NCBI GenBank assembly: GCA_903893315.1
Contig: CAITLU010000052.1
Coordinates: 62,001-126,000, forward strand
Length of the DNA: 64,000 nt
Direction: 5' to 3'
From: an uncultured bacterium
GTDB lineage: Bacteria > Desulfobacterota > Binatia > UBA1149 > CAITLU01
The translations under genes and the position numbers were made by a program. How positions within the stretch are numbered: position 1 is the first letter of the stretch; each line of letters starts with the position of its first letter. Of the stretch, positions 1-8,419 are shown piece after piece. Under the pieces are notes generated by a model that saw only the letters and a list, made by a program, of their open reading frames with translations, made no database searches and was not told where the DNA came from.

Positions 1-1045
1 TGCGCGGTTCGCGATCGAGTCCGGCTATCTTCAGTCTGCGCAGGTAGTCGCGGACCTGCCTGGCGTAAAGGAAAGCCAGCCGTGAGATGCCGAGCTGTAT
101 GTCGTGAAGGCCGCCGCCGCCGAGGATCGCGCGTGGTTCGATCGTCTGCGGCTCCAGTGTGAGTTGGAACATGGCCTGCTCGCCGACGTCGAGGATAGAG
201 TGGATTTCCTCGGCACGTTCGGGATGGTGGCGCAGGAACCACTCGAGGTGACGTACGGCGTATGCGAGGTGGCGGCCTTCGTCCTGCATGCACAGGCGAA
301 AGATGGTCTTTTCGACTTCGGTCGGAGCCAGGAACTCGCCGGCGTGGAACAGCGTCAGCGAAAAACCTTCACACAAAATGTGCATCAGCGCGCCCGCGGT
401 CGTGTAGTCGGGAGCTTGAATGACCGCCGACAGCAGCTGCTGCTGACAAGGCGAATCCATCAGCAGGCCGCCGCCGTTGGCCAGCGCGCGCTTGCGAAAG
501 ACGTCGGTGTGACGGGCCTCATCCATGACCTGGGTGGCCAGGAAGAGTTTCACTTCGTGGAAGTCGCGGTCGATGCGCGACATCCACCTGGCGGTCACGT
601 CGTCGGCGACCATCTCGATTCCGGCCAGGCCGGTGCACATCTGGCACAGAGCCTTCTCGAGATCTGCGGGAAGCTCTTGCAGCAGATCCCAGGGAATGTC
701 GGTCACCGAGTTCCACTGGCGCGTGACGGCTTCGTCGTAGAGGCCGGCGGCGTTGTCCGACCACAGCAGTGAGCGGTCGTTGAGGTCGTAGAAGCCGGGC
801 GAGGTGATGGTTTCGGGAAGGTAGCTGCCGCGCGGGGCCAGGCCGGCGCGGCCCGAAGCGCGTTCGGGAATCTTTGCGTAGTGGCCGGTCTCGACGTCGA
901 CCAGGCGCAGTCCGACCGGGCCGGGCACCGAGGTGTGTCCCCAGCCGCTCGGATTGGAGTCCATCCAGGCCAGGCTGAAGTTGCCGCGGGCCATTTCGCG
1001 CAGCCGGTCGAGTCCGGTGTCGACGATAGTTGTATGACGTGCCAT
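1..1045 (-). CDS. Ferritin-like diiron protein (3' end beyond window)
   Basis: The minus-strand frame opens with ATG at 1043-1045 and stays open to the window edge, giving about 348 residues. The pattern of four metal-ligand helices is visible: E144, E176-x-x-H179 in MDEARH, E226 in LCEGF and E256-x-x-H259 in QDEGRH. This is the arrangement of ferritin-like diiron oxidases and oxygenases such as ribonucleotide reductase R2 or AurF-type N-oxygenases. The substrate cannot be told from sequence. The C-terminus is missing, so length cannot be compared. Plus-strand frames over this stretch are antisense shadows. Confidence 0.8.
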   Translation of the reverse strand, partial: MARHTTIVDTGLDRLREMARGNFSLAWMDSNPSGWGHTSVPGPVGLRLVDVETGHYAKIPERASGRAGLAPRGSYLPETITSPGFYDLNDRSLLWSDNAAGLYDEAVTRQWNSVTDIPWDLLQELPADLEKALCQMCTGLAGIEMVADDVTARWMSRIDRDFHEVKLFLATQVMDEARHTDVFRKRALANGGGLLMDSPCQQQLLSAVIQAPDYTTAGALMHILCEGFSLTLFHAGEFLAPTEVEKTIFRLCMQDEGRHLAYAVRHLEWFLRHHPERAEEIHSILDVGEQAMFQLTLEPQTIEPRAILGGGGLHDIQLGISRLAFLYARQVRDYLRRLKIAGLDREPR

Positions 1046-1338
1046 GGCTTCGTGTCGTTGTGCGGCCGACGCTGCCGAGCCGAAAAGCGACTGGGTGTTA
1101 GCGCAAGGCCCGTGCCACTGAAGCGGCGTCGGTGAGTGCGCGGCCCGTGAGGAGAAACAAGCGGTATTCCACATACTTGAAAATCGTGTCCGCCACTCCG
1201 GCGCGTCGTCGTCGCGTCGGTGGCGAGCCGGCGTTCTTGCGGGCGGCAATGGTTCGGAGTTGGACTTCCCAGTTTCTCCACGCCAAGAGCCGAGCGCGCC
1301 GGCCCGGCGGATCCCGGTTTCGCAACGCGACACCTTCA

Positions 1339-2451
1339 ATGAACGACCAACGACATGACCCGCAGCCCGAGTCCCCGGCGCCGCCCCTGCCGCTGTTCGT
1401 GGCCTATCCACGCCTGGCCGCCTCGCTCCCGCGCCTCGTCCTCGGGACTTTTCCCACCCCGGTCTCTTCCATGCGGCGCCTCGGCGCGGTGGTCGGGCTG
1501 GCCGATCTCTTCTTGAAGGACGACGGTCCGAGCAGTGAGTTCTACGGCGGCAACAAAGTCCGCAAACTCGAGTTTCTGCTGGCAGCGGCCCTCGGCCGCG
1601 GTTTTCGGGAGGTGCTCACCGTCGGCTACGCCGGTTCCAACCACGCCACCGCTACCGCGGTTCACGCCGAGCGCGTCGGCATGCGCAGTATCTCGATGTT
1701 GCTGCCCCAGCCCGGCGCCGCCTATCTGCGCAGCAACCTGCTGCTGAGCCTGGCGGCCGGCGCCGAACTTCACGAGTACCGCTCGCCGCTCGTGCTGGCC
1801 GCGGGTGTGCTGTTGGAGATGCTGCGTCACACGCTTCGTCACGCGCGTCCGCCGTTCTTCATTCCGCCCGGAGGGTCGTCCGCGCTCGGCACGGTCGGGT
1901 TCGTGAACGCAGCCTTCGAACTGGCCGAGCAGGTCAAGGCCGGCGTCGCGCCGATACCGGATCGAGTCTACGTCGCCTTTGGAAGCATGGGCAGTGTCGT
2001 CGGACTCGCACTCGGGTTTGCCGCGCTCGGATGGCCGACGCGCGTGGTGGCGGTGCGTGTGGTCGATGAGCGTTACGCCGATCGTCGCGGCACGGTCGCG
2101 CTGTGGCGCAGGGTGGATTCGCTGCTGCGTCGCAGCGACGCGGGCTTTCCTGCAACGGCGTATTCCGACGATCGTGTTGAGATCCGCGACGAGTTTCGCG
2201 GCGATGGCTATGCGTGCTTCTCTCCCGAAGGCGAGCGCGCGGTTGCACTGGCCGCGCAGAGCGAAGGACTGAAGTTGGACGGAACCTACACGGCCAAGAC
2301 GCTGGCCTGCCTGATCGCCGATGCAGAATCGGGGCATCTGGCCGGCCGCCGCGTTCTGTTCTGGAACACCTGCAACAGCGTCGATGTTTCGCGCCGCGTC
2401 GCGGGTATCGATCCGGCGCGGCTGCCGCGCAGCCTGCAAAACTACTTCTGA
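1339..2451 (+). CDS. PLP-dependent D-cysteine desulfhydrase / ACC deaminase-like enzyme
   Basis: 370 residues. The fold-type II PLP signature is clear: the Schiff-base lysine is expected at K73 in YGGNKVRK, followed by GYAGSNHA near residues 95-102 and a glycine-rich phosphate loop PPGGSSALGTVG near 175. These are features of 1-aminocyclopropane-1-carboxylate deaminase and D-cysteine desulfhydrase relatives, which act in the cytoplasm on small amino acids. The frame is open from 1132, but the residues before 1339 are Arg-rich and unlike the family, so I place the start at MNDQRHD. No strong ribosome-binding site is visible. The exact substrate is not resolved. Confidence 0.8.
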   Translation: MNDQRHDPQPESPAPPLPLFVAYPRLAASLPRLVLGTFPTPVSSMRRLGAVVGLADLFLKDDGPSSEFYGGNKVRKLEFLLAAALGRGFREVLTVGYAGSNHATATAVHAERVGMRSISMLLPQPGAAYLRSNLLLSLAAGAELHEYRSPLVLAAGVLLEMLRHTLRHARPPFFIPPGGSSALGTVGFVNAAFELAEQVKAGVAPIPDRVYVAFGSMGSVVGLALGFAALGWPTRVVAVRVVDERYADRRGTVALWRRVDSLLRRSDAGFPATAYSDDRVEIRDEFRGDGYACFSPEGERAVALAAQSEGLKLDGTYTAKTLACLIADAESGHLAGRRVLFWNTCNSVDVSRRVAGIDPARLPRSLQNYF

Positions 2452-2455
2452 TTCG

Positions 2456-3118
2456 TCAGCGCGCCGTCCGGGCTCTTTCTTCGACGGCCTGCTCGGCCTC
2501 CTCGGCGAAATGCAGAGCCATTTCGAAAGCCGTCCTGGTGAACGCCAGTACCTTGGCGAAGCCTTCGTCGGACAGATCGCGCGCGTCGTCGTTGCCGCGC
2601 AGGATGTTGACGAAGGCGCGCTCGCGCTCGAGCTGCAACGGCAGGCGTCCGGCTCCCCAGTCGTCGAGAAAACCGGCTACCGCCGGGTTATAGGTGCGTG
2701 TCAGTTGCAGGATGGTCGGCACGGGATCGTTGCGCGCGATGATTGCGGCCAGACGCAGGATGAGATCGAACGACAGCGTGGCGGTTCCCGCTTCGACGGC
2801 TTCGAGCAACGAGGAGTCGCGAAGTTCCAGTGCGCGTGCGAGGTCGCCGAGAGTCAGGCCGGCGAGTTCACGAAGTTCGCGGATGTAGTTGCCGGCTTCG
2901 CGTGTTAACCGCGACGGGCTGGCCGGGCCGGTAAGCAGGCGGCCGATGCCGAACGGATCGCCGGTGGCATCGAAGAACATCTTGAGTGCGCTGGTGGCGG
3001 CATCTCCGGTCATGGTCGCCAGACCCGAAAGCAGCGCCATCTGCAACGACGGCACCGGTTCGGCCGCGGGTGTGCGGTGTTTTTGCGTAGCCTTCTTCTT
3101 TTTCGCTGGTGACGTCAT
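2456..3118 (-). CDS. XRE-type helix-turn-helix regulator
   Basis: 220 residues. A Lys-rich N-terminus (residues 6-9) precedes a helix-turn-helix of the XRE type at about residues 77-127 (LRELAGLTLGDLARALEL followed by a SLLEAVEAG recognition region). The C-terminal ~90 residues are helical with no recognised domain. The start lies 10 nt after the stop of the patatin gene (3129-4127), so the two are probably co-transcribed. Regulation of the patatin operon is inference from this neighbourhood. Confidence 0.7.
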   Translation of the reverse strand: MTSPAKKKKATQKHRTPAAEPVPSLQMALLSGLATMTGDAATSALKMFFDATGDPFGIGRLLTGPASPSRLTREAGNYIRELRELAGLTLGDLARALELRDSSLLEAVEAGTATLSFDLILRLAAIIARNDPVPTILQLTRTYNPAVAGFLDDWGAGRLPLQLERERAFVNILRGNDDARDLSDEGFAKVLAFTRTAFEMALHFAEEAEQAVEERARTAR

Positions 3119-3128
3119 CGATGCGATC

Positions 3129-4127
3129 CTAGCGGGAGGCCGGACCTTTCAGAAACCCGGCGGGCTTTTCGGTTTGCCGCCGCCGGCGAAAGAAGCGCCG
3201 CAGAGGATTGGCGTGACGCCGCCGCGCCTGCGCGAGAACCCGGAGCAGGTCCGGCAGCGCGCGGCGCGCGGCGGCGCGGCCGCACTCGAAGGCTTCGGTC
3301 ATTCGCATCATTTCGAAGACGCCGATGTTCTCCGCGCGAGGGCAGACGAAGAAGTCGGCGGGGTCCTCGTGCAGGCGCGCGGCGGCGATCCTGGCCTGTA
3401 CCACCGCGCTGCCCTTGGCCACGACGTCGAGGATTCCCATCTGTTGTTCCTCGTCGCGGCGTTGTTCTTCTTCGTCGAGGTCGGGCGCCGGCCGCTCGCT
3501 CGCCGCTGAGTACTGCACCGAATCGGGCAGGATGCCGAGCGGCGCTGAGTCTCGCAGCACGCCTCGCAGGCGGAGGATGCTGACGGCGATGACGAAGTCG
3601 GCGCCCATGCGACGCGCAACGCTGACCGGGATCGGATCCGACAGTCCTCCATCGACGAGCACGCGTCCGTCCAGGACGTGAGGGCGAAAGATACCAGGGA
3701 TGGCGATGCTGGCACGGATGGCGTCGGTTACCGGTCCGCGATCCATGATGACTTCTTCCCCGGTGTTGAGATCGGTAGCCACAGCCGCGAAAGGAATAGG
3801 CAGATCTTCGATGAGCCGGTCGCTGCCGCCCACGGCGGACTGGATGTACTCGATGGCGCGGCGTCCGCCGATCAGTCCTTCGCGGCGCCACACCGGGTCA
3901 ATGAGGCGGAAGGCCCGGCTTCTCGACATCGAGGTCATGATTTCGACGAAGTCGTCGAGACGACCGGCCGCCAGCGCTGCTCCCACCGCAGAGCCCGCGC
4001 TGGTTCCGGCGATGCAATCGAAACGAATGCCGGCCGCAGTCAGTTCCTTGACGACGCCTGCGTAGGCGAGGCCGGCTGCGCCGCCGCCGCCGAGCGCTAC
4101 TCCGATCTTGAAATCACTTCGTTCCAT
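3129..4127 (-). CDS. Patatin-like phospholipase (NTE family)
   Basis: 332 residues. The oxyanion glycine loop GGGGAAG is at 13-19, the nucleophile elbow GTSAG puts Ser at 43, and the catalytic Asp of the dyad is D160 in DGGLSDP. These are the defining motifs of bacterial patatin/RssA-type esterases, which deacylate phospholipids or lysophospholipids. No signal peptide is seen, so it is probably cytoplasmic or membrane-peripheral. An Arg-rich stretch (RRFFRRRRQ) lies near the C-terminus. It is followed after 10 nt by the HTH gene on the same strand. Confidence 0.88.
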   Translation of the reverse strand: MERSDFKIGVALGGGGAAGLAYAGVVKELTAAGIRFDCIAGTSAGSAVGAALAAGRLDDFVEIMTSMSRSRAFRLIDPVWRREGLIGGRRAIEYIQSAVGGSDRLIEDLPIPFAAVATDLNTGEEVIMDRGPVTDAIRASIAIPGIFRPHVLDGRVLVDGGLSDPIPVSVARRMGADFVIAVSILRLRGVLRDSAPLGILPDSVQYSAASERPAPDLDEEEQRRDEEQQMGILDVVAKGSAVVQARIAAARLHEDPADFFVCPRAENIGVFEMMRMTEAFECGRAAARRALPDLLRVLAQARRRHANPLRRFFRRRRQTEKPAGFLKGPASR

Positions 4128-4320
4128 CAGGCCACGATCTCGTTTCTGCGCGTGCGGTCGTCAGGCCGACGCTGCCGGCCGTCCAGCCCCGTCCCGGCGC
4201 CGGCATCGTGGCCCGTACGCGCGTCGGAGGCCAAGAGCAGGCTCGGGGCTTTGTGCCGTCAGCCGAGATCGAGCCGCTGCGCTTCGCGCTGGTGTTATCA
4301 CTCCAAGAAGGCGAACCTGC

Positions 4321-4424
4321 GCAGCAACGACAGATCTGTCGGGCGCCTGAATTGCATAGGGCGCGCCGGGCGCAGTGGGACGGATGGAGCCCGAACTGCC
4401 GACCACGATGCAAACATACAGACT
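4321..4424 (+). promoter_or_regulatory. Conserved leader module A upstream of DUF1566 target gene
   Basis: This ~100 nt segment recurs, with changes, at 5651-5750, 9604-9706 and 21517-21620, each time ending at the start codon of a related secreted gene. It contains TTGCAT (4352-4357) complementary to ATGCAA (4408-4413), enclosing a GC-rich inner region with CGGGC/GCCCG pairing. In copy B the outer stem becomes TTGTAC/GTGCAA, a change that keeps pairing. No Shine-Dalgarno sequence is obvious before the ATG. A structured 5' UTR is my inference. Confidence 0.6.
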
Positions 4425-5156
4425 ATGCGAACGACGATCATTGCGGCGGTCCTGGCTGCGATAACACTCACTGCGGTTCCTGCGGGCGCGTCGTCGATCT
4501 GCGGCGACGTGAACGGCAACGGCAGCGTGACCGCGACCGACGCTCTCGCGGTGCTGCGGAAGGCTGTGGGGCAAGCGATCGATCTCTTGTGCGCGCCGTC
4601 GGGAAGCCAGCCCTTGAAGACCGGCCAGACGACAAGCTACGGCGCCGGCACGGACGGAGACGTACAGAAGGGCGCCGCGCGCTCGTTCACTGACAACGGT
4701 GACGGCACGGTCACCGACAACGCCTCCGGGCTGATGTGGGAGAAGAAGGACGCTTCGGGCGGAATTCACGACCGCAACAACCTCTACACGTGGTCGAGCG
4801 GGTCGGGCAGCATGGACGGCACGGTTGTGAGTTTGTTTCTCGCGTCGCTCAACGGCGGCGGCGGGTTCGGAGGGCATACCGACTGGCGGGTTCCGAACAT
4901 TGTCGAGCTCCAGACGCTGGTAAACTACGACATCGCCTATCCTGGTCCCACCACCTACTCGGAGTTCAACAACAAGTGCTTCGGCGCCTGCACTGTTACG
5001 ACGTGCAGTTGCACAAGTGCGGACTACTACTGGTCGTCCTCCACGTACCAGAGCGACACGTCGTACACGTGGTTAGTCGGCTTCCTCGACGGCTACACGG
5101 GCGACCTACACAAGACGAATGGTGTCGCGGTTCGCGCTGTTCGTGGCGGCGCGTAA
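4425..5156 (+). CDS. Secreted dockerin-like/DUF1566 protein with DGR-type variable C-terminus (target A)
   Basis: 243 residues. A signal peptide (1-22, MRTTIIAAVLAAITLTAVPA) is followed by a single dockerin-like repeat (CGDVNGNGSVTATDALAVLR, about 25-45), a linker, and a DUF1566 (Lcl-type, C-type-lectin-like) domain from about 85 to the end, with DNGDGTVTDN, GLMWEKK and DWRVPN motifs. The last 46 residues form a variable repeat: the scaffold WSSSTYQ...W...KTN...AVRAVRGG is conserved and the positions between are those coded by AAC in the template repeat at 23893-24030. The start is the ATG at the end of the shared leader. It is probably exported and displays a ligand-binding loop; the ligand is unknown. 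Confidence 0.8.
   Translation: MRTTIIAAVLAAITLTAVPAGASSICGDVNGNGSVTATDALAVLRKAVGQAIDLLCAPSGSQPLKTGQTTSYGAGTDGDVQKGAARSFTDNGDGTVTDNASGLMWEKKDASGGIHDRNNLYTWSSGSGSMDGTVVSLFLASLNGGGGFGGHTDWRVPNIVELQTLVNYDIAYPGPTTYSEFNNKCFGACTVTTCSCTSADYYWSSSTYQSDTSYTWLVGFLDGYTGDLHKTNGVAVRAVRGGA
5019..5156 (+). repeat. Variable repeat-like segment VR-A
   Basis: It is collinear with the TR with no indel: TGG to the end of the stop codon is 126 nt in both. All 15 AAC codons of the TR are changed here. In the 33 codons ending at AAT, I count 20 differences at TR adenines and 6 at other bases. Downstream the sequence diverges (GGCGGCGCGTAA versus GCCGGCTCATGA). It is either a past homing target of this TR or of a close relative. 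Confidence 0.7.
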
Positions 5157-5157
5157 A

Positions 5158-5173
5158 CGACGTCCGTACGTCG
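5158..5173 (+). other. Tetraloop hairpin directly after VR-A stop
   Basis: CGACGT and ACGTCG form a perfect 6-bp stem around the loop CCGT, starting two bases after the stop codon. In the Bordetella phage DGR a short stem with a 4-nt loop just downstream of the VR is needed for target recognition, so the position is suggestive. No run of T follows, which argues against a terminator. Confidence 0.5.
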
Positions 5174-5300
5174 GCAGATAATGGGAGCAACTCGGGTTTC
5201 CAGCGACCATGTAAACCGGCGCATTGTTCGCGCGCTGTCGACGGTGCTGCGTGCCGCCAGGGTCGAGCCGTAGTTGCGGAAAGGTGCGGTAACTTGGTGA

Positions 5301-5320
5301 GCCGCCTCACGTGAGGCGGC
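5301..5320 (+). terminator. Palindromic hairpin, possible terminator
   Basis: GCCGCCTCAC is followed directly by its reverse complement, giving a 20-bp palindrome with AACTTATT after it. The tail has only scattered T, so intrinsic termination is uncertain. It lies 145 nt after target A. Confidence 0.4.
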
Positions 5321-5650
5321 AACTTATTCCTTCGGTACAATCAGCAACATCGCGACAGCGGAGTCGACGACCCGACGCCGGTTGAGATGCGCTGCGGCCA
5401 CGGAGACCGCGTACTCGAGAAGCGGGCGCCGCTCAAGGCGTGCGCTGCGTTTCCTGAGCGTTTCGTCGTCGCTCCGCCGGACTTGCTCTTGGGCCAACCG
5501 CCGCCTGCATGAACTTGCCGCGGCAGCCGGATGCAGTCGCGCAAATTGGCAGGGAAATGAGCGCGCCGGAACCGGCGCGAAGACGTCACCGATTTAGAGA
5601 CGGAGAGTGTCGATGACTCGTTGACAAGTCTCGAAAGGCGGTTCTACGCT
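5321..5650. other. Intergenic stretch, no gene recognised
   Basis: Open frames here are short and do not resemble known proteins. I see no RNA gene. The segment separates the hairpin after target A from the leader of target B. Confidence 0.5.
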
Positions 5651-5750
5651 GCACCGATCAAACTATCGGGCGCCTGAGTTGTACAGGGCGTACCGGGAGC
5701 AGCGGGACAATGGGTGCTCGAACTGCCGACCACGGTGCAAACGGGCAACC
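5651..5750 (+). promoter_or_regulatory. Conserved leader module B
   Basis: This is the second copy of the leader. The closing stem is TTGTAC (5679-5684) with GTGCAA (5735-5740); compared with copy A the final pair changes from U-A to C-G and another becomes a G-U wobble. The inner segment pairs GAGCA with TGCTC. It ends at the ATG of target B without a clear Shine-Dalgarno sequence. Confidence 0.6.
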
Positions 5751-7100
5751 ATGCGAAAGACGATCACTGCGGCGGCTTTGACTGCGATAATGCTGACTGT
5801 CGTTCCGGCGATGGCCGAGTTTAATGCCGAGCTTAGTGCCGAGCAGAGGTGCGAGGCAGGCAAGAACGACGCTGCGGGCAAATATGCGGCCTGCATTGCC
5901 AAGGCCGAGAGAAGTCTCGTTTTGAGCGGTAATTCCGAAAATTACGGAGCGGCGCTCTTCAAGTGCGAGAGCAAGCTCGTTGCGACATGGAGCAAACTCG
6001 AAGTCGCGGCGGTGACTGCAGGGACGAGATGTCTGTCTACGGGCGATCGTTCGCTGATCGAGGTCTTCGTCGATGGCTGCGTGCAGAGCGTTGCCACTGC
6101 CCTCGCGGGCGGCCCGCTGGGTGCCGACCCGGTGACGTGCAATGCGCAACTCGGCACCTGCCCCGGCGACCTCGCTACCTGCACAAGCAGTCTCGGCACC
6201 TGCCCCGGCAACCTTGCCACCTGCACAAGCAGTCTCGGCACTTGCCCCGGCAACCTGGCTACCTGCAACGGCACTCTCGGGACGTGTAACGCTGGCACGG
6301 CTGGGCTTGGAAACGTGCTCACGGGAAAGACGTTTTCGAGCACGGCGGGGCTTGGCGTGACTGGCACGATGGCGAACGTAGGACAGCAGAACGTGACGCC
6401 TGGGATCTCGGCCGTGACGATCACTCAGGGTTATCACAATGGCACTGGTTCGGTCGCCGGGGATGCGGATCTGGTGGCGGGTAACATCGCGAGCGGTGTG
6501 AACATCTTCGGCGTTGTCGGCTCGATGGTGGCCGGCTCGGGAGGAGGTGCGCAGCTTTTGAAGACCGGCCAGACGACGAGTTACGGCGCGGGTACGGACG
6601 GAGACGTACAGAAGGGCGCCGCGCGCTCGTTCACCGACAACGGCAACGGCACGGTCACCGACAACGCCTCAGGGCTGATGTGGGAGAAGAAGGACGCTTC
6701 GGGCGGAATCCACGACCGCAACAACCTCTACACGTGGTCGACCGGATCTGGCAGCATGGACGGCACGGTCGTGAGCGTGTTTCTCGCGTCGCTCAACAGC
6801 GGCGGCGGTTTCGCGGGGCACACTGACTGGCGAGTGCCGAACATCGTCGAACTTCAGTCGCTGGTGAACTACGACGTCTCTTATCCCGGTCCCGCCACTT
6901 TTTCGGCGTTCAACGACAAGTGCCTCGGCGCCTGCACCGTGACGACGTGCAGTTGCACGCGTGCGGACTACTGCTGGTCGTCCTCCACGTACCAGAGCGA
7001 CACGTCCTACACGTGGTTCGTCGGCTTCCTCGACGGCTATACGGGCGATTTCAACAAGACGAATAGTGTCGCGGTTCGCGCGGTACGTGGCGGCGCGTAA
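5751..7100 (+). CDS. Secreted Cys-repeat/DUF1566 protein with DGR-type variable C-terminus (target B)
   Basis: 449 residues. A signal peptide (1-22) is followed by a cysteine-bearing helical region (QRCEAGKNDAAGKYAAC, about 32-120), three 14-residue Cys repeats (134-175), a Gly/Thr/Ser module ending SGVNIFGVVGSM near 258 that resembles tail-fibre-like shaft sequence, and a DUF1566 domain from about 285. The C-terminal VR scaffold is WSSSTYQ with W at 409. It shares leader, signal peptide and C-terminal domain with target A, but the middle is unrelated to A and homologous to target E (21621). It is probably exported or surface exposed; its function is unknown. Confidence 0.8.
   Translation: MRKTITAAALTAIMLTVVPAMAEFNAELSAEQRCEAGKNDAAGKYAACIAKAERSLVLSGNSENYGAALFKCESKLVATWSKLEVAAVTAGTRCLSTGDRSLIEVFVDGCVQSVATALAGGPLGADPVTCNAQLGTCPGDLATCTSSLGTCPGNLATCTSSLGTCPGNLATCNGTLGTCNAGTAGLGNVLTGKTFSSTAGLGVTGTMANVGQQNVTPGISAVTITQGYHNGTGSVAGDADLVAGNIASGVNIFGVVGSMVAGSGGGAQLLKTGQTTSYGAGTDGDVQKGAARSFTDNGNGTVTDNASGLMWEKKDASGGIHDRNNLYTWSTGSGSMDGTVVSVFLASLNSGGGFAGHTDWRVPNIVELQSLVNYDVSYPGPATFSAFNDKCLGACTVTTCSCTRADYCWSSSTYQSDTSYTWFVGFLDGYTGDFNKTNSVAVRAVRGGA
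6150..6287 (+). repeat. 42-bp tandem repeats encoding LGTCPGNLATCTSS
   Basis: Three near-identical 42-bp units plus a partial fourth lie inside target B. Each codes for a 14-residue unit with two cysteines spaced Cys-x7-Cys. Such units may be gained or lost by slippage. Target E has a more degenerate version of the same region. Confidence 0.85.
6963..7100 (+). repeat. Variable repeat-like segment VR-B
   Basis: It is collinear with the TR (126 nt from TGG to stop). Fourteen of 15 TR AAC codons differ. Most diversified residues are shared with VR-A, and nearly all with VR-D. The Tyr before Trp-Ser-Ser is Cys here (TGC), an A-to-G change at a TR adenine. Confidence 0.7.
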
Positions 7101-7107
7101 ACGCCGG

Positions 7108-7510
7108 CATCGCAGCAGGTCGTCGAGGCTCTGCCTTGGGAGACGAGCGCGCGTTTCCTATTCCGCAACGGTGACGGAATCTACGGCGAAGAATTAGAGC
7201 GGCGGGTAAATGGCCTGGGTCTGGAGCAGGTCGTGAGTGCGCGAGCCTCTCTTTGGCAGAATGCGTACTGCGAACGAGTGATCGGCATGCTGCGCGCGAA
7301 TGTCTCGATCATGTGGTTGCCGTCAACGAGCGCCAGTCAAAGTGCGTGCTCGATGATTTCGTTCGCTACTACAACGATTCGCGAACGCATCTTTGGTTGG
7401 TCAAGAACTCGCCGTCGGGCCGTCAGCGATCGTTGAGGAAGGACGGGGCGGTCTATGCGTTCCCCGAGGCGGGAGGGCTACACCATCGCTACGAGCGGTT
7501 GGCGACGTGA
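7108..7510 (+). pseudogene. 3' fragment of integrase-core transposase (copy 1)
   Basis: The fragment matches 9044-9443 closely. One frame reads EALPWETSARFLFRNGDGIYGEE through NAYCERVIG; after a frameshift near 7291 a second frame reads LDHVVAVNERQ to GGLHHRYERLAT. These are the DDE integrase-core motifs of IS3-type transposases. The N-terminal two thirds are absent: the fragment joins target B only a few bases after its stop codon. It cannot encode a working enzyme. Confidence 0.85.
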
Positions 7511-7580
7511 GGTCGTGTCGGATGAGGTTTTCGGGAACCACAGATATCCGCGTTTGCTCCACCGGTAACAACCAGCGGGC

Positions 7581-7979
7581 CTACGCTGAAATCAGAATCA
7601 TCCCACAGTGCTTCGCGGCGCCCCGGTCGAATGTCATTGTGCGCTCGCAACCGGCGGCGACGGCCGAGCGCTCGATCAGGCAGTCGGCGAAGTCTCCCGT
7701 GCCGTCCCTGAAAGCGCGCACTGCCTTCCACACGATCTCGGCGCGCTCGACGACGATTTCCTTCGTGCGCAGAAGTCCCTCCAGCGCCTCGACGACCTGG
7801 GCGCGCTCGAGTCGATAGGCCGAGGACAGGACCCATACGAGTTCGATCACGGCAACCAGAGGAACGAAGCCGGGAGCCTCGGCAGTCAATGATTCGACGA
7901 GCGAGGTTGCCAACGGAGACTGCTTGGAATCGTCCTGCATGATGTATCGCGCCAGAACGTTGGTATCGAGGCCTGTCAC
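7581..7979 (-). CDS. PIN-domain toxin, VapC-like
   Basis: 132 residues from a GTG start. PIN-domain acidic residues are visible at D5 (GLDTNVLARY), E46 (AVIELVW), D96/D99 (GDFADCLI) and D118 (TFDRGA). VapC-type toxins cleave tRNA or rRNA and are neutralised by a partner encoded just upstream. The start overlaps the stop of the AbrB-type antitoxin by 4 nt (GTGA), indicating translational coupling. The pair sits between two transposase remnants. Confidence 0.88.
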   Translation of the reverse strand: MTGLDTNVLARYIMQDDSKQSPLATSLVESLTAEAPGFVPLVAVIELVWVLSSAYRLERAQVVEALEGLLRTKEIVVERAEIVWKAVRAFRDGTGDFADCLIERSAVAAGCERTMTFDRGAAKHCGMILISA

Positions 7980-8218
7980 TTCGCCGCTGCCCCACGGATG
8001 GCAATGGCTGCATTCATGTCTTCGATCGACAAGCGCTTGCGCGGCTTTCCGAACATGCCTTTGAGCGCCTTGACAGAGCGCGTAGCGGCGATGAACTCGT
8101 AGCGCCCGGGCTCGATCTCGACGAACTCGACGCGGTCGCCGGTGGCGACATGAAGCGCGTCGCGGACGGCGGCCGGGATCGTGATCTGCCCTTTGGTGGT
8201 AACGGTTGCTGTGGACAT
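7976..8218 (-). CDS. SpoVT/AbrB-fold antitoxin
   Basis: 80 residues starting MSTATVTTKGQITIPAAVR, the classic swapped-hairpin AbrB DNA-binding motif. The C-terminal ~35 residues (MFGKPRKRLSIEDMNAAI) would be the toxin-binding arm. The frame is open further upstream, but ATG at 8216-8218 gives the canonical family start. Antitoxins of this type usually repress their own operon. It overlaps the PIN toxin gene by 4 nt. Confidence 0.88.
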   Translation of the reverse strand: MSTATVTTKGQITIPAAVRDALHVATGDRVEFVEIEPGRYEFIAATRSVKALKGMFGKPRKRLSIEDMNAAIAIRGAAAK

Positions 8219-8276
8219 GTCGCGATTGCCTCTATTCCTTACTCTGACGTAAGGAACAAGGTGGTGCAACACCTCG

Positions 8277-8350
8277 TCGTGTGCAAAAACTCAGCCGACG
8301 CAAAATACGAACTGCGACGCGGTCTCGCTTGCGGCATCAGCGAACAGCCT
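8277..8350 (+). repeat. Insertion-sequence end remnant
   Basis: This stretch, including GCAAAAACTCAGCCGACG, aligns with the reverse complement of about 17855-17936 and with the outer end at 16690-16802. It is an orphan end of the IS family described at 15615-16805, with no transposase attached. Confidence 0.7.
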
Positions 8351-8419
8351 CTGTGCCTCCCGAAAACCTCATCCGCGCCCGTTGATTGATGTAGTGCGGA
8401 CCTGAAGGAAGTCTACGCG

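Noticed and set aside
104-772. Plus-strand 222-residue frame
   Set aside because: It is antisense to the ferritin-like gene, whose conserved ExxH motifs lie on the minus strand.
4339-4424. Cyclic-di-GMP-I riboswitch in the target leaders
   Set aside because: GCATAGGGC and GGGAC recall parts of the motif, but the conserved receptor loop and GNRA hairpin are not present in the four copies; left as an unnamed structured leader.
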